DNA of 64,000 nt from Lunularia cruciata (Eukaryota; Streptophyta; Marchantiopsida; Lunulariales; Lunulariaceae). How positions within the stretch are numbered: the first letter of the stretch is position 1; the number at the start of each line of letters is the position of its first letter. The notes under the pieces were generated by a model, which searched no databases, had not been told where the DNA came from, and saw nothing but the letters and a program-made list of their open reading frames with translations. The stretch lies in NCBI GenBank assembly GCA_948567375.1, contig OX419757.1, positions 14,074,001 through 14,138,000 on the forward strand, written 5' to 3'. Positions 1 to 12,041 of this stretch are shown in pieces. Position numbers and translations under genes: made by a program.

Positions 1-3000
1 TAGATTTAGCATCACCTTTCGTACCTTCGCAATAACATTATGGTTAGATGTATTGCATTTTCAGTCCTAACTCTCTTCTTCATACATAAGTCTTCATGAA
101 TGCTTGGCGTTTTGTATCTAGTTTGAGCATCACTGAGTCTGTTTCTCCCGGTGAGAGGAACAAAAATCATCATAATCAACATTTCACTTCATATAGTATT
201 ACATCCTCGACCTAAAGGGAAATTTTAACCATCTTAATGTTCATGTTATCTTTGTCCAACAAATCAACTTATTTTTAACATTTTTTAATGAACAGAACAT
301 TAAAAAAAAAGTAATAAGTTAAAAATTTTCAGTTATATTTTTTTCTTAGTTACTTCATTAAATGAAGAAGAAGTAAATAATCAAATAAGGATACACTCAC
401 TTTCACACTGTCTATAAAAGTCCTTTTTTTTCCTTTAAATGCGACAGAAATGAAATACAAAAGTGAAGGTGGTGTGTATCACTATGGTATTTGCGATTGT
501 AAAAAGAAAACAAAGGTGAATGCAGTGTGTATCATTTGCTTGAGATTGTAAAATAAATAAATAAAAGTTTAGATTGTGGCCTTTGAATCCCTCAAAAACA
601 AACTCATAATCCTCCTCCAAGGATTGGCAATTTATGATTTATTTCAAATATCCACCCTTAATGCCTGGTCCATTAAGTTTTTGGTCCATTGTGTTTCTCG
701 ACCTCATATGTGTTGAAATTTTCCCTTTTCCACCATAACAACAATTCCTTGTCATTTATTATCACCTCATTTACTTGGTATCTAAATTTGCGACGGGTCT
801 ATGCTCGTTTGAATGTATCTATAAAACTTACCAAACCTGATAATTTTACAACAATCCAAATTATACAGTTATATATTATGTCATTATGGACTGGAATATG
901 GAATCCCACAAAGCTAAAAACTCAAACCACCAGACAGACAAGACATCTTTAATGTACACTGAAAATAGTCAATTGCGAACATTTCCATGTGTACGCATGC
1001 ATAGAGTGGATTGGAATATATTTAAAATAGTATTTTCAATATATAATCTGAATGATATATTCTAGTGAACGAAAGGATAGTTCAGCTGATGGTATGCAGA
1101 AGCAGTTCCGAGGGAAAGCCCTTCTTTAACAACTACCCAAATAAACTCTAGTTTTTTCTCATGTAATCTGTAGTTTCTTCTGCTAGATATACAGTAGCAA
1201 TCATTCTGCAATCGTAGCAGATGGAAATCACTTGCCCGATCGTAGGTAGATTGGTCTTTGTTCACGTACAAAACTGAACAACCACCAAATTAAGTTGATC
1301 AGGTGACCACACCTCAAAAGCTAGTGAGGAAAGGTGTATCTCCTTACTGGAACAAAGTCCATCGTTACGTTTTGCTTCGTTTGTGAAAGAAGGGTCAGCT
1401 CGTGCATATAAACATCTGGCTTCAGACTCTACAAGAGCTCAATACGGGAAGTTAAGTACTCTTTATAGACTTTAAATTCTTTGGCGGATCTTCTCCACTA
1501 AAGATTTAAATGAGTCGGGACTGAACCGGAATCGTAGACAATACCTTTCAAGGAGAAGGTCACGGACTTGAGTAACGAAGAAAACTCCTGTACGAAATTT
1601 CTGTGTATAATACATAGTTTACTTGTGCGCACCTGCTCATGTTTCGCTAACGAGATGTACGAGTTTGCCGTAGAAACATCCATGTGTCCAGTTATCTCTT
1701 GAGGGAAAAACATACGCAGTTCCAACAAAACCAAATCTCCTGATACAAGTCTCAAAGCTTATAATCAAACTTGTTACTAGTGTTGTGCTTCACTCCACTT
1801 CCAGGCGTTTGTAGAACCGATCACTTTAAAAATCCGTCCCTGAAGTTGTCTTCAGTTACATTTCCTGTACTGCTCTAAAAGACAGACAAATTGACTGCCA
1901 CCGGGTGGCAAAATACATCATGTAACAAGGACCTTTTGTCTCACAAAATATTTCTGTTCGTGTCTGGTAGTCTTAACCTTGAGGAATTTCATATTATATG
2001 GTCTGGCAAGCCTACTGGTTTCGCTTTATGGAACATCGTCCTATTTTACTACGAGGAAATAATGTGTATTGGAATATAGAACCCGCTGTGAACAACCCAT
2101 TCGATAGAAGGAGATATGTACAAGATCTCCCCCGAATGGAAGGGTTTAAAGTAATGATTTAAATTTAATACCTGAACTCTGAACTCTGCATTCCTTGAAG
2201 AAAAAATGGTGGGAGTGCTCATAACTCGGTTGGAGAAATGTGACAGTACATGAGCCTTCGAGAAGACACAATCTGCTTCTACGTGAAGAGTCAAAAGGAC
2301 AAAATTGATGCATTATTGCCCACCCGGTAGAAACCCTAGGTAATATTGTATCTACACTTTCCAGCTAAAGCAATTCAACCACCAGACATAGGAGTCTGAG
2401 GTTATAACCTAAAAGGGGAGAAAGATCGTAATCTTTTGACAGAAATTTAAGTTACCTCAACAGTCCAGTGGAAAATGAAATAATGCAAATTGTTCTCTCT
2501 TGTTCTACTAAATGCGCTGTTAGAAAACAAAACATAACATCTGTTTGTAGGTCGTGAAGACTTACAAGTTTCAAAGCGCTGCCATACTGTTCATTGCACC
2601 AAGAAGTCTCCCTTCATTGGACGGAATATAGGGGAAAAAGGCAAAATTGCCCAGACTAAGAAAGAGTATTTAATAGGTGACCACATCAAAAATTCACCTT
2701 GCAAACGAAAGACATCTATGAGGACCATCCAAGAATCCAGCTGCAATAGTTGTCCAACCTTCAGAGGGCTTTCAAGAACCTGACTTTAAACTCCTTGTTC
2801 CAAATTCGGTATTAAGAGGTTGCGAAAACAGTCTAAGCAAAACAAGTTAAATACAGGCTACAATTAAACAAAGATCCTCCATATGATGATCCAGGGAACG
2901 AAAATTTCTGTTACAATCAGATATTTCTCAGTAAATTGTGAGCAGCTAGACGCCTATTCTTGACTCTCTACAAGCATCAAGGTGGTAGATTGTTCAGATA

Positions 3001-3149
3001 AATTCACCTGACAGCTGAATATTAATCTCTCGAACGATTAGACGCCAATGATGACCTAGTGTTATGCTGCTTGAAAACAAGTTTTCCCAAGATCCGGCTC
3101 AACTTGCAAACTTGCTTCTTCAGTGTTGAGATTTGCCAGTTTAGAAGAA
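1..3149. other. Non-repetitive flank, no gene recognised
   Basis: I find no convincing coding region, RNA gene or recognisable mobile element here. The few open frames are under 90 codons, overlap on both strands and have no protein-like motif. From about 1.05 to 3.1 kb the base composition is more balanced than in the repeat-rich parts of the window. This is the 3' side of the DUF1995 gene, so its 3' UTR and any downstream exon would lie in the right part of the stretch. No splice sites or poly(A) signal could be assigned with confidence. Confidence 0.5.
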
Positions 3150-4223
3150 TCAGTTACTCACAAGTCCTCGCAAAAATTTGATGGATTTATTCACAGGTGA
3201 ATTTGCAGCCATAGAACTGTATAAGGCATTCTCAAGGTCAGCAGAGTCGGGCCTGCGTTTGAGACTGCTGACACACTTATACCCGTTTCCTTCCTTCACA
3301 AAGATAAGCCAAGGTCTACCCGCTGGGGCTCCACTCTTGACCTGTTTCAATATTGCTCCTTCTGTCATACTAAAAAAGCCTTTGATAGATAACGGTGTGA
3401 AAGAGTAAGCAACTTCAAAAGACGAGAGAAGAGAGCCCCATCTTTGATCCAATTCTTCCTCCGGAGACCATTCTCCATTTAACAAAACGATGGGTCTATG
3501 CCCGGCACTTCTTGCTATTGAATCCATTGCTGCTGCATGTAGGAACTTCGGTGCGACGATAAAAGCTACAGCGGTATCATATGGCACTCCTTCTTCGCTT
3601 TCCAGGCTGAGGAACCGCGTCTCAAGGACTTTGCTGACATTGACGAATTCCGTGGGAACAACTTCGAGTAAAGACGCAGGAAAGTACACAGCAACTGAAC
3701 CGAAGACTTTCTTGTCACCGAGGAAAGATTCAATTAAATCCAGTGTAAGCGAGAAAATTGCTTGCGGTGATTCATCCAATACTGGAATATCAACCCGGAG
3801 TCGTTGCTGCCGCAGCGACTTCCTTTGCTTCACTGTAGTTGGTCCCGACGCCTTCAGTGCTTTGTCTAATAAAGACGACAGAGAAGCTCCTGCTTGTTCC
3901 ACGGTCTCCTCCCTACTCGTCGGTGGCAGATCCCCTCCACTTTCCACAATCTTCGCCGAAATCCTACTTTCCTTCAATCCTCTCCTGCTTCGCGCACCTC
4001 TGTAATCCTCGAAGACTCTCAATCTCGACAAGCCTGCAATCTCTCGAAACCGTAGGAAGTCAACATCGAGAGCCTTGCTATGGCATGCAGTCAATCTTTT
4101 GCCACCACAATCAGCGCCATATCTTAAGGTCTCAACAATGGCAGATGTCGAAGCGCGTGCTGTAGGCGTGCACACACTAGAACCCGTTCTACTGCAAAAA
4201 CAAGCCGTGCAAGCATCCGCCAT
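3150..4223 (-). CDS. DUF1995 domain protein, LPA3-like, probably plastid-targeted
   Basis: A 357-residue open frame with no internal stop, and the only clearly intact gene in the window. Residues 1-50 are rich in Ala, Ser, Thr and Arg with almost no acidic residues, as in a chloroplast transit peptide. Residues 141-352 fit the DUF1995 family: an RVDIPVLDESPQAI segment near 143-156, an FGSVAVYFP segment near 174-182, RPIVLLNGEWSP near 243-254, and AGRPWLIFVKEG near 301-312. In plants this family includes LPA3, a photosystem II assembly factor; the family assignment is from memory of its motifs and the exact orthologue is not decided. The ATG at 4,221-4,223 is chosen because the transit-like peptide starts there and the length suits the family. 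The frame is GC-richer than its surroundings, as expected for a host gene among AT-rich repeats. It appears to be a single coding exon; a 5' UTR intron cannot be excluded. Confidence 0.8.
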   Translation of the reverse strand: MADACTACFCSRTGSSVCTPTARASTSAIVETLRYGADCGGKRLTACHSKALDVDFLRFREIAGLSRLRVFEDYRGARSRRGLKESRISAKIVESGGDLPPTSREETVEQAGASLSSLLDKALKASGPTTVKQRKSLRQQRLRVDIPVLDESPQAIFSLTLDLIESFLGDKKVFGSVAVYFPASLLEVVPTEFVNVSKVLETRFLSLESEEGVPYDTAVAFIVAPKFLHAAAMDSIARSAGHRPIVLLNGEWSPEEELDQRWGSLLSSFEVAYSFTPLSIKGFFSMTEGAILKQVKSGAPAGRPWLIFVKEGNGYKCVSSLKRRPDSADLENALYSSMAANSPVNKSIKFLRGLVSN

Positions 4224-4600
4224 AGCTCGTGCAAGCTCCGATTCCTCCCGTCTGCTGAACCGTACTATTCCTCTCCATTCTGATAAAGTTCACAGTCTCG
4301 TCTTTAACTCAAGTCAAAGTCGAGTTTCCACAGTATTGTAGAATACAATACTCCAATTGCCAGCAAGTAAAATTGAGCGATAACAGACCCTGGAATTCTG
4401 CTTTCTCTTCGGGAGATTGTCTCTTCTCTTTGAGCGACACCGCGACTGCGACTGCAGTTACACTTTGGTGGAGGTTCATACACGTACTGTACAGTACTGT
4501 AGTTGCACCCGCTTGTCGTCCATTGCCCCACAGACTGGAACTTCGGTGTGTGCAGTGTTTGTGAACATAATTTGACAACACCGCTACTTTGAATGCCAAA
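4224..4600 (-). promoter_or_regulatory. Upstream region of the DUF1995 gene with two palindromes
   Basis: This is the 5' flank of the leftward gene. It holds a perfect 9-bp stem with a 3-nt loop at 4,332-4,352 (AGTATTGTA, GAA, TACAATACT), about 110 bp upstream of the start codon, and a 14-bp perfect palindrome GTACTGTACAGTAC at 4,484-4,497. No clear TATA box was identified. Whether the hairpin is in the 5' UTR depends on an unmapped transcription start. Confidence 0.35.
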
Positions 4601-5053
4601 AATTTCCCCTGTTAATATTTTCTACACTTGAAGTGGTTTTCTGCCAGTGTGTTCCTATTCTTCGAAGGCCTTGATACGACTTCATCCTCAATGTAGTAGA
4701 CATGGCCCATGGGTTGCACATTTTATCGTCCAAGGATAGATACTGGTAGTCATCCCATCCTAGAACTAGTATGTGGGTCCAGCTTTCATACCGCAAGGAT
4801 GTTAGTTGGGTATAATTCTTTTTAGAAGATGTACTTTGTTTTTGCAATATAAACTTATAATTAAATCACTTTATGGCTATTATTTACAAAAATCATAAAA
4901 AGGGACATGATATTTTGGCGCTTCCGTGACATGTAGGATATAGCTGATATTATTATATTTATGGTCTTACCAGATGTAACTGATCTTCATTAGGAGAATT
5001 TTTCTGGTCACATAAAATGTCTTTTTTCTCAAACCATACAGATTTGCCAACTG

Positions 5054-5055
<2 letters not shown>
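4601..5055. other. No feature recognised
   Basis: AT-rich sequence between the DUF1995 gene and a TA microsatellite. No coding, RNA or repeat signature could be supported. Confidence 0.4.

Positions 5056-5106
<51 letters not shown>
5056..5106. repeat. (TA)n microsatellite
   Basis: About 25 uninterrupted TA units. It borders decayed R2-like LINE sequence to the right. Confidence 0.95.
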
Positions 5107-5108
<2 letters not shown>

Positions 5109-5164
5109 CTCTAGGTAGTTGTCTTTAGATACTTTCTGTACCTAAAGACATATGTTTCTTATAT

Positions 5165-5500
5165 ACAAGAGGAAAGACTCTATCAATCCATACAAGGAGT
5201 AAACTTGAACGTAAAAATGCAATTAAGAACAATAATATTAGCACGAAAAATTTTCTTTATTATATTCAGAACGTCAAAGCTATTTAAATCAACCAATCAC
5301 AATATTACTGGAACATTCAAAGAAACGTTGTCTAGTGTGATTGCTTTCTTATGTATTGTATTAGATAATATTTTCTATAGAGCAATAAATATACAATGTC
5401 TAAAGCAAATTCCAAAGTAACACAGTGAAAATAATCTGTTTATCATCGAGTATGATAAGCTTTCACGCATAGTGATGTAAATACATGGCACATAATATTT
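5165..5500 (-). mobile_element. Degraded R2-like LINE 3' fragment
   Basis: Collinear with the 3' part of R2-like copy 1. The order of matching blocks is the 3'-UTR block (ggaaagactctatcaatcc here, gggaaggacccatcaagcc there), then the C-terminal coding blocks agtgtgattgctttctta, tatagagcaat and tatgataagctttcacgca. Divergence is high, and the stop-codon hairpin seen in other copies is not recognisable. The fragment is non-coding in practice and is one of the oldest copies in the window. Confidence 0.6.
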
Positions 5501-5599
5501 TATTATACTTAGAGTATCAATGTTATGTAAAGCCATGTTTCAATGACATGATCTACATATCATTGAAACAATCGAGAAACACCTAATAGTCTTATTTAG

Positions 5600-5810
5600 C
5601 TGCTTAATTTTAGATTACACCTAAAACGATTGCTCTCTTACATATTATATTAGACAACATTCTCTGTAGAGTTATAGAGTGAGAACATACGTTGTTATGA
5701 TTTTAAATTTAAATTAAAGTAAATTTGTAAAACAGAAAGTCATATCCGTATAATCTATGGTAAGCTTTTGCGCAAACAGTTGTGATATGACACATAACAT
5801 CTTCCTAAAA
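5600..5810 (-). mobile_element. Second degraded R2-like LINE fragment
   Basis: It repeats the C-terminal coding block of the R2-like family: cgattgctctctta, then a degraded tctgtagag block, then atggtaagcttttgcgca. The order and spacing resemble the preceding fragment and copy 1. Two adjacent copies of the same element end on the same strand suggest successive insertions or a duplication. Confidence 0.5.
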
Positions 5811-5880
5811 CTTCATAAGTGTCCAAGGTACTTCTAGTGTCGTATTTATCTCGATGATTAATCCCGTTTAGTCTTGTGTA

Positions 5881-6345
5881 AATGTTTCAAAGAGGTATAC
5901 GTAACCTAAATCTACATCAATATTCCACCTTGAAATTTTTTGGATATTTCTTCAGTTGGAAAATATATGTCTTTTCTTTCTTTAGTCTTTTTAAATTATT
6001 GATTCTTGAGGACTGTTGATCGATATTTTGAAAAGATCATAATTTGACTGATGTACATTTTTTGCACTAGATGAAATGTAGTAAACAAACTAAATGTGCT
6101 GCAGATTTGTATGATTTTTGCTCTACTTAAATTACTCAATAATATCCCATATCCTTATTGGTATAGATAATAATATGAAGCCCCATATACAAGTCTATAC
6201 AAGTATATCTATACTTGTGTTCCATAAGGATGAAAAAGATATAATGGCCATGATTATATTTATGAACACTTACAATACAAATATGGTAGATACTTGTATT
6301 TTGTGCAGTCTTAGATATAAATAGATAGTCTTTTTTTAGTTTTCT
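5881..6345. other. No feature recognised
   Basis: AT-rich stretch between the LINE fragments and the truncated chromovirus D. No homology to other parts of the window was noticed. Confidence 0.4.
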
Positions 6346-8110
6346 ATGTCTGACTATTTACTTACAGTTCTTCCCCTTGCTTTTTTCTTCTCCATTGAGT
6401 CAGTAGGGCCACAAGGTACATTAATTGACAATCTTTGTTTTCCGATGGGATTTTTGCATCCTCCTCTTCAATTGTCTCTCCATGTTGTTCAAACATTGCT
6501 TTTATGGAGGTCAAGGACCTTTAGGGAGATGAGTGCAACAATTGATAGTTATGTGCCCAACTCGGTCCAACAATTGTAACAACAATGTTCTTCTATTCAA
6601 GTCCCTTCCCCTTGTGGGACTCCATCTCTCCTTTCTTCCCCCCATCCCCATTCTCCTTGGAGTGTTCATGCTCCTCGGTCTCAAAACTGAATGTTTCCCA
6701 ATTGCATAGGAATTGGTCCACCAAAGTGCTGTGTTTCAGCCCAATAATGTTGAGTCGGGACTATCCCTTCACCTCCTCCAAGCGCCCTTGCTATTCTTTG
6801 ATTGAAAGCAATGGCTTCAAAAATAGCGCAAGGATTTTGTAACTTTACTTCTTGGTAAATTTGCTCTTCTAATCCTCATTTGGAAATTGTCCAAAGCTTT
6901 TTCTAGACTCATGTTAGTTATTGCACCTTGTAGATCAAGAAATGCATCCACGTACTCTTGTACACTATTATATTACTTCAAATCCCATAGTCTAGTTTAG
7001 GCTATCTACACAAAATCCACAAATTGAAAATACTTTGACAACCTTTCTTGCATTGCCATCCAAGTGATCTCTCTTCCTCTTGCCAACATTGATCATTCCC
7101 AAACATCATACCATGTGAGGGCTTTATTGGTCAAGTACCCAAATGCAAACATGCCTACGAAATGATCAATGATCTTCATTGTGAATAATCAAAAATATCA
7201 AATTCATTCTTGAAATCCAATTCTCCAATACTCTTATGGAATGTTTGCCCTTGTAAGGCTTGATATTGCATGTCTTTTTCATCTGTAGTAACAATGTGAC
7301 TTCATTGTTGACAGGGGTTAGTGTCATTGGCATGAGTGACTCTCCAAGTACTTTGGCTGCTGGTGTTGAGTTTTGAGATGGTTCCCTTTCTTGCATTGCC
7401 TGATCAATCCTAAAGGTACTTACTTGACTTTGCAATGTCTCCATGGTCATCTTGATCTCCCAAAACTTGTTCAACATCCCCTACATTCCTTGCATCAAAT
7501 CTTGTAACTACGGATCCATGATTCTTACACATGGCAAATGCTCAATCGCTACTTCCTACTTCAGTAGAGAGTTAATATGATCCCTCAAGAGGAAGCACAG
7601 ACTATTGGGACTACCATTGTGACTTTAGAGGCTCTCACTCATTGATAATATTCCTCATTGAAATTGTAGACTACAAAATCTCTAAACATCACTTTTGGTC
7701 TAACCACATAACAAATTTCTAGTTGAGTGTTGAAAGAGAGAGGATTTGGTATATTCAAATCCATCACAACACATGTAGATTGTCAAATCCCACTCTCTAT
7801 TGTAGATCACTATAGATGAATCACTAGTTTTGGTGAATTTATCACTATATCCATGAACTCTACTCCTAAATGGTAAACTAGATATACTCTCACTTGCTCT
7901 CATTAAATATACATAATTTTGATGTAAAATGGATTCGAGATCATAAAATGGGGTGCAAGAAATTTTCCCTATAAGAGCTTCTATCCCATCCTCTTTCTAA
8001 AACACTCCTAATCTATCAATTGCACTATAGTTCCTCTCCTTAAAATTACTCAATCTCAATAGCACATGTTTCTCCAAGATAGGTGATCCACTCTCTTGGA
8101 TTGAAACACC
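6346..8110 (-). pseudogene. gag pseudogene of element D
   Basis: The translated minus strand matches the Gag of elements B and C in several blocks. One is the block around 7,166-7,477 containing KMTMETLQSQ, followed by a charged linker and a CNIKPYKGKHS-type segment. Another is the linker near 6,390 that precedes the protease in element B. The frame is broken by many stops and shifts. Gag would form the virus-like particle; this copy cannot make a full product. Confidence 0.65.
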
Positions 8111-8124
8111 TACTTTGATACCAT

Positions 8125-8681
8125 TTTTTTGAGGACAAGAGAACTCCCAAGAGAAACCTAGAAGAAGAAACACAAAGCTTCACACTCAAAACTCCGAGCA
8201 AAGAGGATTCACAGAGAGGAAGTTCCACCCTTGGATAAGATACATGGATTGGTGACATATCAATGAGCTCTACTCTTAGATTAGTTGCATGCATGTGTGA
8301 CATGTAGATTCTGGTCCTATTTGGTTGGTCAAATAAGCTTGACTAGAAAGAATCTTTTAGGAATCTTCTTGTAGGAATCTCATAATCACATGTGTGAGGT
8401 ACCATTGGAAAGCTCTCAATGAGACAAAAAAGGATGAGAAAATTACAATATTTCTTTCTCAAGGGAGAAATTTGCACATTTTCAAGGTCAATTCATCCAT
8501 TTAGGCTTCCAAAATTGGCTTTGAAGTTTTTAGACTATTTTTGGCTCTTACTCTATTAGTAGAAGTATTCTTTTGGTGATACCTCTATTTAATCTACTTA
8601 GTCCATCATATATAAAATCTTTCCAGATATTACCAAGCCAATTTGCACCTCTAGATAATATGTCTAGCTATTGGTATTACA
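8125..8681 (-). repeat. LTR of element D (B family)
   Basis: 557 bp, orientation minus. It shares with the B-family LTR the internal block tctattagtagaagtattcttttggtgatacctctatttaatct (in two parts) and the end ttggtattaca at 8,671-8,681. The TGTAAT edge next to the primer-binding site has decayed to a T run at 8,125-8,130. Confidence 0.75.
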
Positions 8682-9009
8682 ATGGGTCCTTTGGAGGATT
8701 TAGTTGGAGTGGTGTCAGCATTCATACTCAATTTGGAAGCCTTGGGTTTATGAGTCCATATTTTTATATGCAAGGTTTGAAATGCATGCATGGTCTTCAC
8801 TTCCTTTGACTTCTCACCAATATTTTAGTTCCTTGTAGGTGGTTTGAGAGTTTTGTGCTTTCTTTGGGATAGGAGGATTTTTGCACTGCATTCATCTCAA
8901 ACACTTTAGTCCAAGCAACAACCCATATTCACCTCCTCCCTTGGTTGGGGAATACCCATGTGGCACATTCCATTCTTACATAGAGTTGCTTCCTAGTGCC
9001 TTATATAGA
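8682..9009. other. No gene recognised
   Basis: Sequence between the D LTR and the recognisable part of the plus-strand RLE LINE. It could be the decayed RT of that LINE, but no RT motif is readable. Confidence 0.35.
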
Positions 9010-10190
9010 CTTTCCCACCTATAGAGGCACTATTGCCACACATTTGGATGTTTGATAGCACCATCCGATATACTTTCTCCACTCTCTTAGGCCATGTATG
9101 CCCCCATAGCTCTCAAATGAGTAGCATAGATAGCACATAGCTCTTCCCATAATCATAGGTGGATGTGGTCTCATACAAGAAGAGGTCATAGCAAAATGAA
9201 CATATATTGGAGCATTGGCTCTAGTGGTCCCTTGTTTAGCGGATAGGTTCTTACACAAGAGGCATCCTTTTTTGTTAGGACATATCAAGATAGTGGATTC
9301 AATCACTTATGCCTTACAATCATTTCTTCATTTGGCTCATGCCTTATTGCTAAAACCTGCACATCACATCCCTAGTGTCAAGGGATACAAGTTTATTGAC
9401 TAAAGTTTAGAGATATGGCTCCAAGATTTACCTTTGATTGATGACTTCTGGTTTACTTTTGAGGAGTTTACCACAATGTTATGCTTGAGGTTGGGTCTTC
9501 CAATGTCCAAGACTCATAAGGCTTCCAAATCAATGTGCTTGTGGTTCCTCATGCAACATGCATGTCATGTACTTTTTATTGTATGTAATAGATGGAGAGC
9601 CCACCAAAGTTCATGATGCACTTTGTGATACAATGGCTTAAATCTTACAAGCTACACGGGCCCAAGTCTAGATTAAGTGATGGTTGGATCAACTTGGACC
9701 ACCTACCTCTAGCGTGTGAGAAAATATTGTTAGTTTCATGGATGGTCATCACACCTTGCATGATGTGGTAAGCCCTTTACAAGCATAGTTATTAGCACAA
9801 GCAAGCATACATGTAGGAGCAATAACCATCATTGCTTCTAGAGGCAAGGAGTACCACTATGTACCCCAACTATCCTATGATACCTTTGTCCCTCTAGCAA
9901 ACAAGATATTTAAGCATCTAGATCACCCCTTTGATAGTCTCCTCAATGATGTAGCATGGGGTTCTTTGTAGAGGAGAAAGACATTAGTCTCTTTGGCTCC
10001 CATCCTATTGCCAATAGTGCATATTAATCACTTTTCAATGCTCTTAGGCTTTGAGTCTTCATCAGCAAGAAATTGTAGTAACCACACCCAACATCTTCAC
10101 TCACTTGACATTCCATTTGAGGACCTCTATCACACCATTCAAAAGAAGACTAACCTCTCCTTAGTTTCTTAGGTGCTTGTTGTTAGTTTG
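9010..10190 (+). pseudogene. 3' part of a second RLE-type LINE family (RT thumb, zinc knuckle, endonuclease)
   Basis: The plus strand translates, across frameshifts, into the C-terminal half of an RLE-type non-LTR retrotransposon. In order: an ALPIIIGGCGLI thumb segment at 9,140-9,175, corresponding to ALPISCGGVGLL in the R2-like copy 1; a C-x-C zinc-knuckle start at 9,534-9,542; an HDALCDTMA segment from 9,612, matching HDAIRD in copy 1; a YHYVPQLSYDTFVPLANKIF segment with FVPLA at 9,885-9,899; and a final helix-rich tail to about 10,170. The frame is broken between the thumb and the zinc knuckle and by several stops. It differs so much from the R2-like copies on the minus strand that it is a separate family. 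The N-terminal RT core is missing or unreadable. Confidence 0.6.
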
Positions 10191-11689
10191 CTTCTTCTCC
10201 TATCGTACCTTTGGGCCCGGATTTTGTATATTTTTCTTGGCTGCTTGGGATTTTTAGGCCTCGTGCTCTTTTTTCTTTCTGCACTTGTTTTGCTTTGCAT
10301 TCCTTTCTCTTTTCCTTTGGGTATATATAGGGGTAGAGAAGGTAACAACTTATCAGAATCTTTATTGTTAGATAAAAAAATATCCATCTATGATATATTA
10401 AAATATCTTATTATGGCTGGTATTTCTATTATGAAGTCATCAGTCAATCCATTTTCTAGCGTATCAATTTTGTTGAAGCCAAAAAAAATCATTGTTTGGC
10501 TTCTTCCTTGCAACCATTACAACAATAAATTCAAGTATATTTTTTCAATTATACTTATAGTTTACTAGTCAGGCTTCTAAAGGGATCTTTGTTCTTTGTT
10601 AAATAAGAGGTTTTTCCAACATGGACGCTCTTCTAAAATATCCATTAAAATAGTTAACTCAAGCACTTTTTTTTGGTTTCTTAGTTGTATCTTTGGTTGT
10701 ATAGATTTTTATCACAAATGAGAAACATGCCCTACTTGATATGGTAATTGTTAAACCCTCTACAAGTAAAACTTTGGGAAGGATGTGATGACCCCTACCA
10801 CTTAGGCAAAGAGAAACACACTATGCTTGTTACGGCTAGCTCTTGACGCCTTGTACATTTGACGTTAACGATTCTTGGATATTTTCATAATTATTGTATT
10901 ATGATGTTTCTTTGAAAAGGAATATGAGATTAGTTGAAGAGAAAAATAATTCCTAGTATCTTATTTCTTGTTTATTTTTCTTTCCCTTTGGCATATAATT
11001 TTAGCCCTCTTTCTCTCCTAGACATAGTTAAGATGTTAATACTTATTGTTTAGAGTAGACATAGCATGACAATAAATGTTCTTCTTCTTTATGTAAGTAT
11101 TGAATGCTTATAATGTATCAAATAGCATAAATGGTTATCAAACTAAAATTCCTTTCTTGTATCAAGATTCTCATGCATGGTGGTAACTAAAATTTTATCT
11201 GACATTAATGCTATTTCCAATTAAGTAATGGCTACAATATCAACATAAAAAATTTAAAATTTCTCCTTGAAAATCAAGACAAAATCTAGAATCAAAATAA
11301 CATGCCAAGTCAATTCTCTCATATTCAATAATCTCTCTCCATATATATATATAGTTTTATTTTCAAGAAGATTTGCTATTCTTTTTTGAACTTTGAACAT
11401 AGAAAGGCAACAAGTCTCTTGTCAAAACTAGTATTTATTTATTTTCCTCTCTTTGTGGTGAGCGCAAAGATTGGGTAGGACGGTAATGAGAAAGCTGAGC
11501 TAGCACCAAAGTGAACTGGAACTGAGTGAAGTGGTTGATAGTGACTTGTCTACACAATAAAAGCAGATAGGGATGTACTCATATTGGGTATTGGCACAAT
11601 ATTGTCAAGATCCACAATTATCCAAGTAGATGTGTGTTGGCTTATGTGTATGGAGGTAGAAGACAGGTAGATCTTGACCGAAACATGAA
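10191..11689. other. No gene; possible LTR edge and simple repeats
   Basis: Contains a promoter-like TATATATA box near 10,321-10,328 and a possible polypurine tract followed by TGTGATGACCCC at 10,787, which resembles the start of a plant LTR. No matching second LTR or coding region was found. A short TA run lies at 11,341-11,352. A 131-codon frame at 10,173-10,568 is hydrophobic only because the strand is T-rich, and I do not call it a gene. Confidence 0.35.
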
Positions 11690-11850
11690 AAGGTGACCAC
11701 ATAGAACACAAGAAGCATGGGAAGATTCCATCAAGACGCACAAAGGAGAGACACAAAGAGGTAGAATGGGGCTAGGCTTAAATAGCCCAAATAATATTGA
11801 TATGAGAAATCTAGTCTACCATACCTAAGATATCCAATTGATAGAGAGAT
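11690..11850 (-). mobile_element. R2-like LINE 3' tail
   Basis: Short 5'-truncated copy carrying the family's 3' signature: the second hairpin block catgggaagattccatc at 11,716-11,732, then a decayed form of the stop-codon hairpin at 11,768-11,780 (ggggctaggctta). To the right are the matching coding-end blocks atatgagaaatct and cctaagatatcc. The element sequence fades out about 200 bp before element A. Confidence 0.7.
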
Positions 11851-12041
11851 GTACGTATACAATTGTGGACCAAGAAAAACTCCATGCACACCTTGTGGAT
11901 AGAGTAAATACCAGGCAAACTCTAAGACTCATGAACTCTGATACTTTGGCCTTCTATATAGGTCAAAGTATATATAATTTAGGGAAATTTACATATATGT
12001 ATAGGCACAAAAATCTATATTATTTACAAAAGAGTGCATAG

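Larger units (their letters stand above)
6346..8681 (-). mobile_element. Truncated chromovirus D (B family), 5' LTR plus gag
   Basis: A Ty3/gypsy remnant on the minus strand. Reading leftward from 8,681 it has an LTR, a primer-binding-site-like sequence (plus-strand ctactttgatacca at 8,110-8,123), a gag region and the start of the protease linker. Homology to elements B and C stops near 6,350, so protease, RT, integrase and the 3' LTR are missing. No target duplication can be defined because one end is lost. Confidence 0.75.

Noticed and set aside
3178-4341. Plus-strand open frames across the DUF1995 gene
   Set aside because: They lie antisense to a clearly conserved protein and have no family motif.
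10173-10568. 131-codon hydrophobic frame resembling a membrane protein
   Set aside because: The strand is T-rich, which yields runs of Leu, Phe and Ile; there is no charge pattern, no homology and an overlapping antisense frame.
10787-10798. TGTGATGACCCC as the start of an LTR
   Set aside because: A possible LTR edge, but no second LTR, primer-binding site or coding region could be tied to it.
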